64,000 bases of DNA from Chitinophagales bacterium (lineage in GTDB: Bacteria; Bacteroidota; Bacteroidia; Chitinophagales; Chitinophagaceae). Under the pieces are notes generated by a model. It was not told where the DNA came from. It saw only the letters and a program-made list of their open reading frames with translations, and did not search any database. Every line of letters starts with the position of its first letter. Within the stretch, counting starts at the first letter, position 1. Shown piece after piece: positions 27,960 through 36,760 of the stretch. The DNA is taken from NCBI GenBank assembly GCA_020636505.1, contig JACJXR010000006.1, positions 62,001-126,000 of the forward strand. The letters are read 5' to 3'. The translations under genes and the position numbers were made by a program.

Positions 27960-27981
27960 AAGCCTGCAAAAATGCAGGCTT
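27960..27981 (-). terminator. Terminator after the first kelch gene
   Basis: A 9-bp stem (27960-27968 with 27973-27981) has a 4-nt loop. The T run follows it on the minus strand, so it mainly ends the kelch transcript. It also sits just past the peroxidase stop. Confidence 0.75.
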
Positions 27982-28004
27982 GTAGAAACAAGTAGATATG
28001 CTAA

Positions 28005-29252
28005 CTACTCTTGTATTTGCAACAACCGACTATATGAGCCCTCATCGCCGGTAAGTTTAATGATATAGCTGCCCGTAGCTATACCGTCAATGCTGATAAG
28101 GTTGCTTTTGATCATGCCTTCTTTAATTAGTTTTCCTGTGATGTTGTATAAGCGATAGTCGCTGAATTGAACATCACCGTCTAAGTGTACTGCATCTTTT
28201 GCAGGGTTGGGATATAAAGTGATCGCATCATCCTTTGTGTGATTGCTGATAGCTGTAGGTATTGTCAGCTCATGCCAATCTTTATAGTATCCTGTTTGGT
28301 GTCTTGAGCCACCGCCGACATAGCCTTTGTTTCCTATCACTGTAGATGATGCCAATACTCTTGCATCGCCCGGAAAGTCGCCACCACTTACCCATTGGTC
28401 TGTGTTGGGGTTATATACATATACGTCTTTGTAGTAGGTCGTATTGAAACTCGGGTCTTTTTGATACCCTAATCCACAAAAGCCCATTCCATTTATCGAA
28501 AAAGCATTACCTGCCGCTCTCCCATCGCCCATGTAGTCTGCTATCGGTGTCCAGGTATCTGAAGTAGGGTCGTATTCAAAACATTTCTTAGTGAATTGGG
28601 AGCCTAACCCTGCGGCTGCTCTTATTTCACCGGCAATTACATATCCTTTATTACCTATACCGAAGGTCATTGGTTGTCTGATCCAGTTGTTACCTTGAAT
28701 CGTAAGTGGATATGGCGCTTTTGTAGCCCATTGGTCACTTCCGGGGTCGTATTCATATAACGTTCCATAGCTGGCACTGTTTGCGTTGGTGCCTCCTAAA
28801 ACATATGCTTTGTTGTTGACAACAAATACAGCGCATGAAACCAAACCATAAGGTGCAGGCATGGATGCCTTTTGCGACCATTTATCAGTACCGGGATCGT
28901 ATTCGTATAACGTTTGCAGATAGTTGCTGAAACCTCCACCGCTTTGTTTTCCCAACCCGACATAGCCTTTGCCGTTTATGGTAAAAGCAATACCGTAAAG
29001 TCTTTCTTCCGGCATATTACCAAGTTGTTTCCATTGGTCTGTTGCGGGGTCGTATTCGTAAAAATCTGCTTTGGCATCAGCTTGGTAGGTGGCTGTACCA
29101 CCACCCCAATAGACTTTTCCATTTAGGCTGAAGCAAACGGCACCTTCTCTGCCTTCGGTCATATCGGTTTTTTGTGCCCATGATTGACCTTTTGCTGAAT
29201 AAGTAATCAATAGCACTGCGAGTAGCAGTACGTGTTTTGTAAAGTTCATCAT
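28005..29252 (-). CDS. Secreted kelch-repeat protein with T9SS sorting domain (1)
   Basis: The 415-residue protein has a signal peptide (to about 22), then about six kelch repeats (blades marked by YEYDPGTDKWSQKA-like runs and paired Gly residues, about 30-340) forming a beta-propeller, and a C-terminal type A T9SS sorting domain (YPNPAKDAVHL near 349, then LYNITGKLIKEG, ending SRLLQIQE). It is expected to be exported by Sec, secreted through SprA and attached to the surface or released. The binding partner is unknown. Its upstream region shares a 31-bp motif with the next kelch gene. A terminator lies 23 bp past its stop. Confidence 0.92.
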   Translation of the reverse strand: MMNFTKHVLLLAVLLITYSAKGQSWAQKTDMTEGREGAVCFSLNGKVYWGGGTATYQADAKADFYEYDPATDQWKQLGNMPEERLYGIAFTINGKGYVGLGKQSGGGFSNYLQTLYEYDPGTDKWSQKASMPAPYGLVSCAVFVVNNKAYVLGGTNANSASYGTLYEYDPGSDQWATKAPYPLTIQGNNWIRQPMTFGIGNKGYVIAGEIRAAAGLGSQFTKKCFEYDPTSDTWTPIADYMGDGRAAGNAFSINGMGFCGLGYQKDPSFNTTYYKDVYVYNPNTDQWVSGGDFPGDARVLASSTVIGNKGYVGGGSRHQTGYYKDWHELTIPTAISNHTKDDAITLYPNPAKDAVHLDGDVQFSDYRLYNITGKLIKEGMIKSNLISIDGIATGSYIIKLTGDEGSYSRLLQIQE

Positions 29253-29315
29253 ACTGTCATTTTTTGAGCTTTAGACACGTGGCATTTTTTAATTGTTAGG
29301 TGCATTCTTCTAAAA

Positions 29316-29346
29316 CATCCTTAACAATACTTAATGAATTTTAAAT
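29316..29346 (-). promoter_or_regulatory. Shared upstream motif of kelch gene 1
   Basis: This 31-bp segment matches 30750-30780 at 26 positions. Its core, CATCCTTAACAATACTTAA, lies 64 bp upstream of the kelch 1 start. It is discussed under findings. Confidence 0.5.
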
Positions 29347-29360
29347 AATTTTGACATAAA

Positions 29361-29383
29361 AAAAGCCTGATTAACAGGCTTTT
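29361..29383. terminator. Terminator after the second kelch gene
   Basis: AAAAGCCTG (29361-29369) pairs with CAGGCTTTT (29375-29383) over a 5-nt loop. A/T runs on both sides mean it could work in both directions; the minus-strand kelch gene ends 21 bp away. Confidence 0.8.
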
Positions 29384-29403
29384 AATAGAAGATATGCGAA
29401 TTA

Positions 29404-30672
29404 TTACCTAACGGTTATCATTGTATGTTTTTCGCGATCTTCGGAGGTAAGCGATATTATGTATTGTCCTGCTGCCAGCGATGAAACATTGATGCTTTTA
29501 TCGTTGGTCAATGTGCCTTGCAACTCTACCTGACCGGTGATGTTGCTGATGGAATAGTTATTGTATTCGTCTGCAGCTGATACATGTATGGTGCTGCTTG
29601 CAGGGTTAGGGTATATGATGATACCTGTATTGCTTTCTATATTGTTAACACTTGTGGCAACGGATGGGTCTACTTGATACCAATCACGATAGTAGTGTTG
29701 TGCACTGCCATCGTATTGCCAACCTGCACCGATGTATGCTTTTCCGTCGAGTGTAGCAGCGACACCGTACATCCTGCTGTCTGCACTGAATTCAAATCCA
29801 TCCGCATAGCTCCAACTGTCTGTAGTTGGGTTGTATGCCCAGAAATATTGCAAGTATTTGTTGGTACCTACTCTACCAAGGCCGCAGTATGCTTTACCGT
29901 TTGCTACAAAAGCAACACCGCCGTTTGTTTCCGCTTCAGGGAATGCTTTCTTCTCTGTCCATGTGTTTGCGGTAGGATCGTACTCATATGTTTTTTTTGT
30001 GTTACCGCTTCCATCGGCACCACCGACAATATATCCTTTACCGTTCAATGTAAAAGCAAATGGGCTTATTACGATTGCTCTTGGGAATGTTGTTTTCTCA
30101 GTCCACTTGTCAGTAGCTGGGTCGTACTCGTATACTTTGTTGGTGCCGTCAGATGAGAATTTACCGGCTTGTCCACCTATTACATATGCCTTATTGTTTA
30201 CAACGAAGCAAGCTGCAAAACCAACACCTGTTCCGGGGAAGTCTGCTTTTTTGGTCCATGTGTCGTTGGCATCATTATATTGCCATAGGTCTGTAGGGAA
30301 GGTCCAAGGTGAAGTGAAGTTGTTGAAGTTTTCAACTCCCAAACCAAGGTATGCCTTGCCATCAATGGTAAAGGCAACACCACCTGTACGGTTGGTGACA
30401 GTACCCGGTAGTGGGTTGTGATAACCCCAAATGTCTGTGGCAGGGTCATAGCTTACGATGTCGTTCATGTTGATGTCGTTGTCTGCATAGCCTCCGCTTA
30501 CATATATCTTACCACCAACTGAAAATACCTGAGCGCCCCAGCGCCCTTTGTAGAATGTAGAAACGTCTGCTTTGGCGGTCCATTTTGCAGAAGCGTCGGT
30601 TGTCGTAGTTATTAGGGCCAATATCCCGAAGGCGATAACCCTAACGATGAGTCCAATTTTTTTCATAACCAT
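29404..30672 (-). CDS. Secreted kelch-repeat protein with T9SS sorting domain (2)
   Basis: The 422-residue protein has the same plan as the other kelch gene: signal peptide (to about 29, ending TTDASA), about six kelch blades (YDPATDIWGYHN, YEYDPATDKWTEK and similar runs, 35-345) and a C-terminal T9SS type A domain (YPNPASSTIHV near 355, SNITGQVELQG, ending KHTMITVR). The two are paralogues in tandem, 151 bp apart. The start could be 30672 or the Met two codons later. It is predicted to be a surface or released beta-propeller of unknown ligand. Its promoter region has a near-perfect 22-bp palindrome. Confidence 0.92.
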   Translation of the reverse strand: MVMKKIGLIVRVIAFGILALITTTTDASAKWTAKADVSTFYKGRWGAQVFSVGGKIYVSGGYADNDINMNDIVSYDPATDIWGYHNPLPGTVTNRTGGVAFTIDGKAYLGLGVENFNNFTSPWTFPTDLWQYNDANDTWTKKADFPGTGVGFAACFVVNNKAYVIGGQAGKFSSDGTNKVYEYDPATDKWTEKTTFPRAIVISPFAFTLNGKGYIVGGADGSGNTKKTYEYDPTANTWTEKKAFPEAETNGGVAFVANGKAYCGLGRVGTNKYLQYFWAYNPTTDSWSYADGFEFSADSRMYGVAATLDGKAYIGAGWQYDGSAQHYYRDWYQVDPSVATSVNNIESNTGIIIYPNPASSTIHVSAADEYNNYSISNITGQVELQGTLTNDKSINVSSLAAGQYIISLTSEDREKHTMITVR

Positions 30673-30745
30673 TGATTTATTGATACAATTTTGTTGTCGG
30701 TGGGTAAGACCGTCGGCTATGAAATCGGTGTTGGAGAAATGCAGC

Positions 30746-30780
30746 TAAGCATCCTTAAGAATGCTTAACAAATATTAAAT
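30746..30780 (-). promoter_or_regulatory. Palindromic operator-like motif upstream of kelch gene 2
   Basis: Bases 30746-30767 form an imperfect palindrome (20 of 22 positions symmetric, core TAAGCATCCTTAAG). The segment 30750-30780 matches the kelch 1 upstream motif at 26 of 31 positions. It sits 78 bp before the gene. Confidence 0.55.
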
Positions 30781-30793
30781 GCGTGTTTTTTTG

Positions 30794-31033
30794 CTAGTGG
30801 TTGGAACGTTCTTCTATCGCATCGCTGACCGCCAAAACGAGACCATAAGGAAGAGAAAGACCTTCTTGCGGTACCACATCATATCTACCCAAAGCGGACC
30901 AATTCATGAAAAAACGGTCAAACCCGGGAATATTCACTTCATAATACATACCATCCTTCCTGTGTTCGGGCACGATAACCGCTTGTACAGTGGTTTTGTC
31001 GTAGGTGAGCCGTGCCTTGAAGTTTTGTCTCAT
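30794..31033 (-). CDS. Small hypothetical protein
   Basis: This is a 79-residue soluble protein with no signal peptide. It alternates hydrophobic and charged positions (ARLTYDKTTVQAVIVPEH) and contains YYEVNIPGFDRFFMNWSALGRYD, which reads as a small alpha/beta fold. No named family was recognised. An overlapping frame exists on the other strand, but its composition is less protein-like (repeated Phe and basic runs), so the minus-strand frame is preferred. It lies upstream of the second kelch gene on the same strand. Confidence 0.6.
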   Translation of the reverse strand: MRQNFKARLTYDKTTVQAVIVPEHRKDGMYYEVNIPGFDRFFMNWSALGRYDVVPQEGLSLPYGLVLAVSDAIEERSNH

Positions 31034-31164
31034 TCGGGTAAAAATAAGCAGTTTTTTAGCCTATGGGGCAGGTTTTTTCCAACCTTTTTAACTAAGAGTG
31101 CGTCTTATGGAGTAAGAGATTGATACCCCCCTAATGTTGTTAAAAGACTTATAATTTATCAGTT

Positions 31165-31509
31165 ATGAATTTAGGAAGCGCAATAAGGTCGATCAGGAAG
31201 CAGTTGGGTATCACCCAGCACGAATTGGCAGATAAGAGTGGGATATCGCAGACCTCTCTGTCGCAAATTGAAAACGCAGTAAAGAGACCAAGTAACAAGA
31301 CGATACAAAGCATTTGCGGAGTATTGGAAATACCTGAAGCCGTTATATATATATTGGCCATGCAGGATTCGGACGTGCCAACAAGTAAGAAAAGTGTTTA
31401 CGATATGCTTTTCCCATCCATCAAAAACTTGGCACTGCAAATAGTAGGCAACGAAAACAAGACGATCATCGAGCGTTGTGAAAGCCAAACAAGAGCTTTG
31501 GCGGTTTAG
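31165..31509 (+). CDS. XRE-family helix-turn-helix regulator
   Basis: The 114-residue protein has an N-terminal Cro/C1-type helix-turn-helix (about 4-58): LGITQHELADKSGISQTSLSQIEN, with the recognition helix at QTSLSQIENAVKR. The C-terminal half (60-114) is helical and may mediate dimerisation. No partner toxin or operon gene is obvious. It faces a small membrane-protein gene end to end, overlapping it by 4 bp. Its target is unknown. Confidence 0.88.
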   Translation: MNLGSAIRSIRKQLGITQHELADKSGISQTSLSQIENAVKRPSNKTIQSICGVLEIPEAVIYILAMQDSDVPTSKKSVYDMLFPSIKNLALQIVGNENKTIIERCESQTRALAV

Positions 31510-31763
31510 CGATCGAGCAAACCAAATATACTCTGAATAAATAATATACTTTTATTAAAGCTGCCAACAGATACTTTGGCGGCTTTAATGTTTATTACAC
31601 CTTCCTCTTTATCCAATAAGATAACCGTTTTTTGCTCATCTGAGAATGTGCTGCGAAGCTCTTGTGTGTGGATGATGCCGAATGCGATGATGTACAGCAG
31701 TAACGACCATAATAGCGAGTAAGCTGCAAAACGTAGTTTGGATTTCTTCTGTGTAGTATTCAT
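31506..31763 (-). CDS. Small single-pass membrane protein
   Basis: This 85-residue protein has a basic N terminus, one transmembrane helix (about 12-32, YSLLWSLLLYIIAFGII) and a hydrophilic tail with an acidic middle. The function is unknown. It converges on the XRE regulator with a 4-bp overlap of stop codons. The codon use is plausible, but the gene is short and no family is recognised. Confidence 0.55.
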   Translation of the reverse strand: MNTTQKKSKLRFAAYSLLWSLLLYIIAFGIIHTQELRSTFSDEQKTVILLDKEEGVINIKAAKVSVGSFNKSILFIQSIFGLLDR

Positions 31764-31900
31764 GACTGTATGGATTGGTGCTGTGTTATAAAATTACTGA
31801 AAAGAATATGTATGGATGTCCCCTTAATCGGGGGATAATGAATATGACGCACCTGCGATAGTTACCTGCCCATTTATCCTTAAATTTAAAGCTATTGCTT

Positions 31901-33886
31901 ATGGCGATGCTGTGTTTCAAAAGGTTTTACAGTGCTTTGGCGGTACTTATGCTGCTGTTTTTTTGTGCGGATGCACAGGAAAGCCCGGGTGATGTTTGTA
32001 AGCTTGGCAGAATAAACGGCTTTGATAGACATCGCGCAAAAACCACTGTGGCTGATACACGAGAAGATGACTATGATATAAAGCATGTGCACATTGATGT
32101 GTCGATGACGAACACATCAACCCAAATATCAGGCAGTGTTACCACAACATCCGAAGTACTGATACCCAATTTTTCCGCATATGTGTTTGAGCTGATAGGC
32201 GAGTTTACCATCGATTCTGTACTGATAAACGGTAAACAGGAAGCAGTTGTAAGAGCTGGAGATGTTGCAAGAGTGTTTTTGACGACACCGTTACAGTTGG
32301 GTAATACAATTGTGGCAAAGGTCTACTATCATGGTACGCCTTCGGCAGGCTCTGTATTCTTCTTTCAAAACGGACTGAATCTTTCCGGAAATGAGTTGAA
32401 CGGAAGTCAGATATTGTACACACTCAGCGAGCCGTACATGGGAAAAGGTTGGTGGCCTTGCAAACAGTCGTTGACTGACAAGATAGATTCTGTGGATACT
32501 TGGGTGACCGTGCCCAAAGGAATAAAGGCGGGTAGTAACGGACTATTGCAACGTGTGACCGTTATTGGCAGTGATAAAGAAAGGTATGAGTGGAAGACGA
32601 AGTATCCCATAGCATACTACCTCATGTCCATAGCTGTGGGTGACTATACGGACTATTCGTTCAATACAACACTGAAAGACGGTACGGTCGTGCCGGTCCA
32701 AAATTATATTTACAACGTGCCTTCATTGCTCGCGGAATTAAAGGGAGGTATTGATAGCACAGGACTGATGTTGCAATATTATTCGGAGTTGTTTGGTAGG
32801 TATCCTTTTTACAAAGAGAAGTATGGACATTGCATGGCTCCTGTATTTGGTGGTATGGAACATCAAACGATGACCACACTTCGCCATTTTGGGACAAAGC
32901 TTGTGTCGCACGAGTTGGCACATCAGTGGTTCGGTGATAATGTGACCTGCGCAAGCTGGCAGGATATTTGGCTGAACGAAGGCTGGGCTTCTTATTCGGA
33001 ATACTTGTTTGTAGAACGATTCTTTTCACGTAAAGACGCGACAGCGTACATTGTCAATGTTCAAAATATAGTGTTGAACGATACAAACATCGGAGGTAGT
33101 ATTTATGTGCCCGCTACAGATACATTGAATCCGTATAGAGTGTTTGAAGGTAGGTTGACTTACAACAAAGCATCGGCCGTGTTGCATATGCTGCGTTTTG
33201 TGCTCAACGACGATAATTTGTTCTTCAACATTTGTAAAGAGTATCAAAAGAGGTTTGCATTCGGTAATGCCAATACCGAGAAGTTTAGAAAGTTGGCAGA
33301 AGAGTTAAGCGGTAAAGACCTCTCTTTGTTTTTCAAAGAGTGGATTTACGGTGAGGGTTATCCGATATACAAACTCAAATGGAATCAAACAGCCGGCAAG
33401 GTGATAGTAAGGGTTGAGCAAACGACGGAAGTACCCCAATCGGTTCCTTTCTATCACACACCTATTGAAATAAATCTTCGCTCTTCGACAGGTGATGTCG
33501 TACATCGTTTGGATATCAATGCAGCGGAACAAGAGTTTGTTTTAGATAATAATAGTGATGTGTCGGACATCGTTTTTGACCCGAACGATTGGCTGCTGAA
33601 CAAACAAGACATTATAAGAGATTACTCCATCGGATTGCCGGCTGTACCTTCTGGTAACATTGTCGTTCATCCCAACCCTACTGCAGACATTTGGATAGTA
33701 AGAGGTTTATCAAAAGGCATGCACATAGTGGTGGTGGATTTAGGCGGACGTGTGGTTTGGAAGGAAGAGCTTGTGCAAGCCAACGGCACTGCCGTACCTA
33801 CAACACATTTGTCGCGCGGAGTATACATATTGAAAGTGTTGTCGGGTGATAAAGAGGTGGCTACGAAGAAATTGGTTAAATTGTAA
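31901..33886 (+). CDS. Secreted M1-family metallopeptidase with T9SS sorting domain (1)
   Basis: This is an M1 (gluzincin) aminopeptidase of about 661 residues. It has a signal peptide (to about 26), the N-terminal saddle domain, and a catalytic domain with HELAH (337-341) followed by 18 residues and the third zinc ligand Glu (in LNEGWASYSE). The exopeptidase motif is GGMEH instead of the usual GxMEN. The C terminus is a T9SS type A domain (VVHPNPTADIWIV, then SRGVYILKVLSG and a final KKLVKL). The start is placed at the ATG at 31901; ATG 31907 is also possible. It is probably a secreted peptidase that feeds on environmental peptides. A second copy follows 19 bp later. Confidence 0.93.
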   Translation: MAMLCFKRFYSALAVLMLLFFCADAQESPGDVCKLGRINGFDRHRAKTTVADTREDDYDIKHVHIDVSMTNTSTQISGSVTTTSEVLIPNFSAYVFELIGEFTIDSVLINGKQEAVVRAGDVARVFLTTPLQLGNTIVAKVYYHGTPSAGSVFFFQNGLNLSGNELNGSQILYTLSEPYMGKGWWPCKQSLTDKIDSVDTWVTVPKGIKAGSNGLLQRVTVIGSDKERYEWKTKYPIAYYLMSIAVGDYTDYSFNTTLKDGTVVPVQNYIYNVPSLLAELKGGIDSTGLMLQYYSELFGRYPFYKEKYGHCMAPVFGGMEHQTMTTLRHFGTKLVSHELAHQWFGDNVTCASWQDIWLNEGWASYSEYLFVERFFSRKDATAYIVNVQNIVLNDTNIGGSIYVPATDTLNPYRVFEGRLTYNKASAVLHMLRFVLNDDNLFFNICKEYQKRFAFGNANTEKFRKLAEELSGKDLSLFFKEWIYGEGYPIYKLKWNQTAGKVIVRVEQTTEVPQSVPFYHTPIEINLRSSTGDVVHRLDINAAEQEFVLDNNSDVSDIVFDPNDWLLNKQDIIRDYSIGLPAVPSGNIVVHPNPTADIWIVRGLSKGMHIVVVDLGGRVVWKEELVQANGTAVPTTHLSRGVYILKVLSGDKEVATKKLVKL

Positions 33887-33905
33887 ATCCCACAAACGCA
33901 TTGCA

Positions 33906-35843
33906 ATGAAATTGAAGTTTACATTTATTATAATGGCCATATTGATGGTTCATACAGTAGATGCACATTACAACTGTTCTCGTAAGGGTAAGCGTGCTGC
34001 GGCAAAAACCACCTTGGCCACTGTTGAAGAGAATGATTATGATGTAAAGGGATTGAAGTTTGATATTAATCTCACTAATACATCCACGGCGATCAGTGGT
34101 AATGTCATCACATATGCGACCACCTTCATAGCAGGATTCACTGTATATGCTTTTGAATTGGATACAGCACTCACCATCGACTCTTTCAAACTGAACGGAC
34201 AGTTGTTGGCCGTTCAAACAACAGGTGCAGTGCGTAAAGCAACCTTGCAATCACCGTTGGGTATGGGTGTTGATTTTACCGCACAAGTATATTATCATGG
34301 GCAACCTAACAGCGGTACCGGGCAGTTCTTTACAGGCGGCCTCAATCATGTGGCATTGGGTACTGGAACACATTTGATGTATTCGCTCAGCGATCCCGAC
34401 TTTGCAGATGATTGGTGGCCATGCAAGCAGTCGCTTAAAGACAAGATAGATTCCGTAAGTATGTGGGTGACTGTTGACGATACTTTAAAAGTAGGCTCGA
34501 ATGGTTTGTTGAAGAATACAACAGCTATGCCGAGCAATAAGCTGCGCTATGAGTGGAAGTCTTCTTATCCGATAGACTATTATTTGATATCCGTTGCCGT
34601 GGCTCCATACAAGGAGTATAGCTATTACATGCACTTCACGGATGGCAGCAACGACTCCATGTTGATTCAGAACTTTTATCTTGACTCTGCATCTTTCTTT
34701 ACACCCGTAGCGAAAGCCGCATTGGATACAACAGGTAAGATTGTGGATCAATTCTCAAAGTTGTACGGGAAGTATCCATTCCATCTGGAAAAGTATGGGC
34801 ATTGTATGTCGGCATTGACAGGTGGTATGGAGCACCAAACTATGACAACACTCGGCAACACAATACCTACACTTATCGCTCATGAGTTGGGACACCAATG
34901 GTGGGGAAACAATGTCACTTACGGTACATGGGCGGATATATGGTTGAGCGAGGGTATAGCCACATACGGGGAGCAACTGTTTTTGGAATACTTCAGTAGT
35001 AAGCAAGATGCACAAATTCGTAGGTCGCAGGTATTTGGTAATGTAACAGCGGCGGCGGCAGGAGGCAGTGTTTACGTAGACGATACAACCAGTACAGGAC
35101 GCATATTTAATGGTACACTTACATATAACAAAGGTGCGGCTGTGGCACATATGTTGCGTTACTTGGCACCTGCAGACAGCCTTTTCTTCAAAGGGTTGCA
35201 AGCATTTCAGCAACAATATAAATACAGTAATGCCGTAACGGATGACCTGAAAAATGTGATGGAGCAAACTTATAACATGCAGCTGGACACATTCTTCAGA
35301 CAGTGGATATATGGCCAAGGTTTTCCTTTCATTACACTCAAATGGTATCAAGAAGGCTCAAGAGTGCATTTGAAAGTAACACAGTTGCCGTCTAATGCTT
35401 CGGTGGCTGCCTTTGAAATTCCTTTGGAAATAAAGTTGGAGTCGGCCACAAGTGATACGATAGTGAAGGTGGATATGAAACAACTCAGCGAACACTTCAT
35501 TGTTTATTGGGATGGTACAATGACAGGAGCCACAATAGACCCTGAAGATAATATACTGAACAGGGCGGGCCTTACAGGTAAAGATCCTTCACTTGCAGGT
35601 ATTGACGATGTAACACTGCCGAACATTGTGGTATATCCAAACCCTGCAACTGAATATTGGAATGTCAACAACCTGCCTTATGATACAGAGGTGTCACTCT
35701 TTGATATTATGGGTAAGAAGCTGTGGCACAGTACCGGAAGCGCGAATGTGACCGTCCCGGCGCAGCAATTGCAACAAGGGACTTATATACTTGAAATACG
35801 AGCAAAAGGCATGAGAAGCAAGTATGTAAAACTGGCAAAATAG
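33906..35843 (+). CDS. Secreted M1-family metallopeptidase with T9SS sorting domain (2)
   Basis: This paralogue of the preceding peptidase is 645 residues long. The start at 33906 gives a proper signal peptide (KLKFTFIIMAILMVHTVDA); an upstream in-frame ATG at 33846 lies inside the previous gene and adds a basic, non-signal segment. HELGH (326-330) and the third ligand Glu 18 residues later (LSEGIATYGE) are intact, and the exopeptidase motif is again GGMEH. The C terminus ends in a T9SS domain (VYPNPATEYWNV, KYVKLAK). It lies 19 bp after the first copy, so the two are co-transcribed. It probably has a different peptide preference, given diverged pocket regions. Confidence 0.93.
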   Translation: MKLKFTFIIMAILMVHTVDAHYNCSRKGKRAAAKTTLATVEENDYDVKGLKFDINLTNTSTAISGNVITYATTFIAGFTVYAFELDTALTIDSFKLNGQLLAVQTTGAVRKATLQSPLGMGVDFTAQVYYHGQPNSGTGQFFTGGLNHVALGTGTHLMYSLSDPDFADDWWPCKQSLKDKIDSVSMWVTVDDTLKVGSNGLLKNTTAMPSNKLRYEWKSSYPIDYYLISVAVAPYKEYSYYMHFTDGSNDSMLIQNFYLDSASFFTPVAKAALDTTGKIVDQFSKLYGKYPFHLEKYGHCMSALTGGMEHQTMTTLGNTIPTLIAHELGHQWWGNNVTYGTWADIWLSEGIATYGEQLFLEYFSSKQDAQIRRSQVFGNVTAAAAGGSVYVDDTTSTGRIFNGTLTYNKGAAVAHMLRYLAPADSLFFKGLQAFQQQYKYSNAVTDDLKNVMEQTYNMQLDTFFRQWIYGQGFPFITLKWYQEGSRVHLKVTQLPSNASVAAFEIPLEIKLESATSDTIVKVDMKQLSEHFIVYWDGTMTGATIDPEDNILNRAGLTGKDPSLAGIDDVTLPNIVVYPNPATEYWNVNNLPYDTEVSLFDIMGKKLWHSTGSANVTVPAQQLQQGTYILEIRAKGMRSKYVKLAK

Positions 35844-35875
35844 ACAGCGTTGCGGCTATTAGCGTTTAATAGTGG

Positions 35876-35883
35876 TATCTTTG
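35876..35883 (+). promoter_or_regulatory. -7 promoter box of the TerC gene
   Basis: TATCTTTG is an exact TAnnTTTG match. A transcription start near 35889 supports the ATG at 35909 over the GTG at 35891 as the translation start. Confidence 0.6.
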
Positions 35884-35908
35884 CATTGCAGTGTCGTTAG
35901 TATTGCTC

Positions 35909-36760
35909 ATGGAGAACCTTCAGGAATTATTCCAACAAATAATAGATAAGCCTGTACCTGCCCTCACCGTCATTTTCAACTTGATATTGATAGAAAGTCT
36001 GCTATCGGTGGATAATGCCGCCGTGTTGGCCACCATGGTGCTCGACCTGCCCAAAGACCAGCGCCGCAAAGCACTTAAATACGGCATAGTGGGCGCGTAC
36101 GTGTTCAGAGGTATCTGCCTGTTTTTTGCCGCAGTACTTATACAGATATGGTGGTTCAAGCCTGTTGGAGGTATATATCTTTTGATATTGGCATTCAAAT
36201 ACTTCTTCAAAAAAGACAATGAAGGCTCACCTGAAACGATAGCCGAAGAGTTGGAGCGCAAAAAGCGCAGCAAATTTTTCAGGAACACCATCGGTAGGCT
36301 GGGGCCGTTTTGGGCAACTGTGGTTTTGGTGGAGCTGATGGACCTTGCATTCTCTATAGACAATGTAATAGCCGCCAATGCATACACCAATAACATCATC
36401 TTGATATGGGTGGGGGTGTTCATCGGTATATTGGCAATGAGGTTTGTGGCGCAAGGCTTTGTACGGCTGATGGAAAAATACCCTTTCTTAAGTGCTTGTG
36501 CCTATACCGTTATCGGACTGTTGGGTGTCAAGCTTACCTTGTCGTTGGTAACTCATTATTATCCTTGTTCCGATTTCTCTGTTTTTCTGGAAGGCCCACA
36601 GGCTTGTTTGGAAGCTCAAGGTAAACATCTACCACAAGGAGAGCATCCTTTGATTTGGGGAGACATCATTACATCTGTGGTAAGTATCGGGATATTCCTT
36701 GTTCCCGTTTTGACATCGCTGCTGTTTAATTTTCCAAAGCATCAGCAGGCTCAGGAGTAA
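35909..36760 (+). CDS. TerC-family integral membrane protein
   Basis: TerC-family membrane proteins are linked to tellurite resistance and, more generally, to metal (manganese) export and membrane metalation. The 283-residue protein has about seven helices and the conserved acidic motifs IESLLSVDNAAVLA near residue 22 and ELMDLAFSIDNVIA near 137, whose Asp residues are thought to bind metal. There is a cytoplasmic charged stretch (KKDNEGSPETIAEELERKKRS) near 100. The start at 35909 is chosen because a promoter box ends at 35883. Its 3' end overlaps porQ on the other strand by 35 bp. Confidence 0.92.
   Translation: MENLQELFQQIIDKPVPALTVIFNLILIESLLSVDNAAVLATMVLDLPKDQRRKALKYGIVGAYVFRGICLFFAAVLIQIWWFKPVGGIYLLILAFKYFFKKDNEGSPETIAEELERKKRSKFFRNTIGRLGPFWATVVLVELMDLAFSIDNVIAANAYTNNIILIWVGVFIGILAMRFVAQGFVRLMEKYPFLSACAYTVIGLLGVKLTLSLVTHYYPCSDFSVFLEGPQACLEAQGKHLPQGEHPLIWGDIITSVVSIGIFLVPVLTSLLFNFPKHQQAQE

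Noticed and set aside
30779..31123. 114-residue plus-strand frame overlapping the 79-residue minus-strand gene
   Set aside because: It starts in the promoter region, has poor composition, and lies opposite the better-looking minus-strand frame at 30794-31033.
33846..33905. Longer start for the second M1 peptidase at 33846
   Set aside because: It lies inside the previous coding region and places a basic segment ahead of a clear signal peptide that starts at 33906.
35891..35908. GTG start of the TerC gene at 35891
   Set aside because: The promoter box at 35876-35883 places the transcript start near 35889, leaving no leader for GTG; the ATG at 35909 fits better.
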